Shown here: piece by piece, positions 5,017 to 5,911 of the stretch | Position numbering within the stretch: position 1 is the stretch's first letter | How the letters are laid out: every line of letters begins with the position of its first letter | Assembly (NCBI GenBank): GCA_016215085.1 | Contig: JACRMD010000244.1 | Location: 1-5,911 of the forward strand | Length of the DNA: 5,911 nucleotides | Source of the DNA: Solirubrobacterales bacterium | Lineage (GTDB): Bacteria > Actinomycetota > Thermoleophilia > Solirubrobacterales > Solirubrobacteraceae | Direction: 5' to 3' | Position numbers and translations under genes: made by a program | Notes under the pieces: model-generated | What the model was told of the DNA's origin: nothing | What the model saw: the letters and a program-made list of their open reading frames with translations, nothing else | The model's database searches: none

Positions 5017-5637
5017 ATGCCCGACGCCCTCCCCCTCGACCTCGACCACTGGCTCCCCCGCCCCCAGGTCCGCACCCGCCACCGCCACGAGGCGGCCGCC
5101 GGCCAGGCCGACCTGTGGGCCGCCGCGACGTCGGTGCGCCTCGACGAGGCCGGGACGCTCGGCCGGCTCGTGCGCTGGCGGATCCCGGGCACGCCGGCCG
5201 ACCAGACCTACCGCGGCCTGCTCGCCGCCGAGCCGTTCACCGTGCTGGCCGAGGGCGAGGGCTGGTCGGTCTCCGGCCTCGCCGGGCGCATCTGGACGCT
5301 GCGGCGCGACTACCCGCGCCTGGGCGACGCCGAGGCGTTCCTGGCCTGGGACCGGCCGGGGACCGTCCGCGTCCTCTTCGCCCACTGGGTCGAGCCGGCG
5401 GGCGACGGCCGCAGCGCGATCGTCTCCGAGGCCCGGGTCGCGCCGACCGACACGCGCGCTTCGCTGCGGCTGCGCGCGCTGTGGTCGCTGGTCGGGCCGT
5501 TCGAGCGGCTGATCGGCGGCGAGGCGCTGGCGATCACCGCGCGCCGGGCCGAGGAGCGAGCTGCCCCTGCCCCCGCTCCAGGCCGGCCAGCGCCGACTCG
5601 CCGGCGTACAGGGTCCGGCCGCGGCGCCGGACGCTGA
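5017..5637 (+). CDS. SRPBCC-like (polyketide cyclase/START fold) protein
   Basis: A 206-residue cytoplasmic protein with no signal peptide or membrane segment. The pattern fits small-ligand-binding helix-grip (SRPBCC) proteins of actinobacteria. A short N-terminal strand leads into a helix WAAATSVRLDEA (34-45). A central set of strands follows (FTVLAEGEGWSVSGLAGRIWTL), then an FLAWDRPGTVRVLFAHWVEP stretch, IVSEARVAPTD, and a C-terminal helix around LWSLVGPFERLIGGEALAITARRAEE. The family assignment is from remembered pattern, at moderate confidence; the ligand is unknown. The ATG and ribosome binding site are clear. Residues 181-206 are a Pro/Arg/Gly tail whose codons end in A or T in 10 of 26 cases, unlike the body of the gene. 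This tail lies antisense to the next gene and is probably readthrough past the original end. The gene is divergent from nadC with a 25-base gap, but no functional link to NAD synthesis is evident. Confidence 0.7.
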   Translation: MPDALPLDLDHWLPRPQVRTRHRHEAAAGQADLWAAATSVRLDEAGTLGRLVRWRIPGTPADQTYRGLLAAEPFTVLAEGEGWSVSGLAGRIWTLRRDYPRLGDAEAFLAWDRPGTVRVLFAHWVEPAGDGRSAIVSEARVAPTDTRASLRLRALWSLVGPFERLIGGEALAITARRAEERAAPAPAPGRPAPTRRRTGSGRGAGR

Positions 5638-5911
5638 CCCGCAGCGCGCCCGCCAGGTGCTGGGCCGCGGCGCGCTCGAGCACGCGCCGCTCGTCGGGCA
5701 GCGGGACCGGCAGCAGGTGCGGGGCGGTGCCGTTCGCGTGGCCCTCGACCTCGACGACCGCCCCGCCGAGCGTGCGGGCCCGGAACGTCCACGCGCCGCC
5801 GTGGTGCGGGCGCACCAGCCGCAGGAGGTCGTCGCCTACCCGGACGACCAGCGAGGTCACCGTCGCGTGCAGCGGCCCGAACCCCGCGCGGCCGCCGGCG
5901 AACGCGACGCA
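5534..5911 (-). CDS. Partial tocopherol-cyclase-like protein (C-terminal part)
   Basis: The frame is open from the right edge to a TGA at 5536-5534, so the window holds about the last 125 residues and the true start lies outside. A GTG at 5860 is in frame, but the preceding codons (GFGPLHATV) look equally coding and high in G/C third positions, so it is not taken as the start. Visible features are alternating beta-type segments: SLVVRVGDDLLRLV, AWTFRARTLGGAVVEVEG, a GTAPHLLPVPLPDE turn, ALRVSVRRRGRTLYAGES, and ALAGLERG near the end. The order of a GTAPxxLPVP turn, a charged strand and a final AGLE segment recalls the C-terminus of tocopherol cyclase family proteins; this is a weak, remembered resemblance. 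It overlaps the convergent SRPBCC-like gene by 104 bases, and no terminator is visible between them. Coding as such is likely; the product name is tentative. Confidence 0.55.
   Translation of the reverse strand, partial: CVAFAGGRAGFGPLHATVTSLVVRVGDDLLRLVRPHHGGAWTFRARTLGGAVVEVEGHANGTAPHLLPVPLPDERRVLERAAAQHLAGALRVSVRRRGRTLYAGESALAGLERGQGQLAPRPGAR

Noticed and set aside
4992..5018. Alternative nadC start at 5018, which has a GGAGG-like site upstream
   Set aside because: The added nine residues include a TTA codon, very rare in high-GC actinobacteria, and the bases hold the ribosome binding site of the opposite gene. The G-rich site is the complement of CTC/CCC codons. The 4991 start gives the usual family length.
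4153..5385. Upstream extension of the nadA frame as a large fused protein
   Set aside because: It runs off-frame through nadC and the divergent gene. NadA has its normal length from 4152, with a ribosome binding site there.

Overview
The window is very GC-rich, and its real reading frames end almost every codon in G or C. GTG starts, leaderless-looking genes and lineage-typical small secreted proteins point to a high-GC actinobacterium. My best guess is the Thermoleophilia/Solirubrobacterales group; this is inferred from gene content and codon use, not from a marker gene. No rRNA, tRNA, CRISPR array, insertion sequence, phage gene or replication origin is visible.

Left third (1-1705): two secreted-protein genes on the + strand. 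The first encodes a 76-residue exported peptide with two cysteines (146-376). The second encodes a 361-residue two-domain exported protein (546-1631). The 169-base gap between them is unusually structured. It holds an 11-bp inverted repeat whose left arm can instead pair with a sequence at the stop codon of the first gene, and a two-stem RNA-like element ending just before the ribosome binding site of the second gene. The block closes with a 16-bp perfect hairpin terminator.

Middle (1706-3138): a small, probably leaderless gene for a nucleotidyltransferase-like protein whose usual DxD aspartates appear to be missing (1758-2120). It is followed by an exported acidic protein with thrombospondin type 3 calcium-binding repeats and a C-terminal beta-type domain apparently interrupted by an acidic insert (2221-3057). 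A hairpin pair between convergent genes ends this block.

Right part (3139-5911): nadC and nadA form a tight operon on the - strand. nadC is transcribed first, and its stop overlaps the GTG start of nadA. Together they encode the last two steps of de novo synthesis of nicotinate mononucleotide; nadB (L-aspartate oxidase) is not in the window. Only 25 bases separate nadC from a divergent + strand gene for an SRPBCC-like protein (5017-5637). That gene runs tail to tail, with a 104-base overlap, into the 3' end of a - strand gene that leaves the window and faintly resembles tocopherol cyclase.

Nothing here forms a convincing new multi-gene system. The most interesting signals are the structured leader at 376-535, the degenerate nucleotidyltransferase, the interrupted domain of the TSP3 protein, and the crowded divergent and convergent junctions around nadC.
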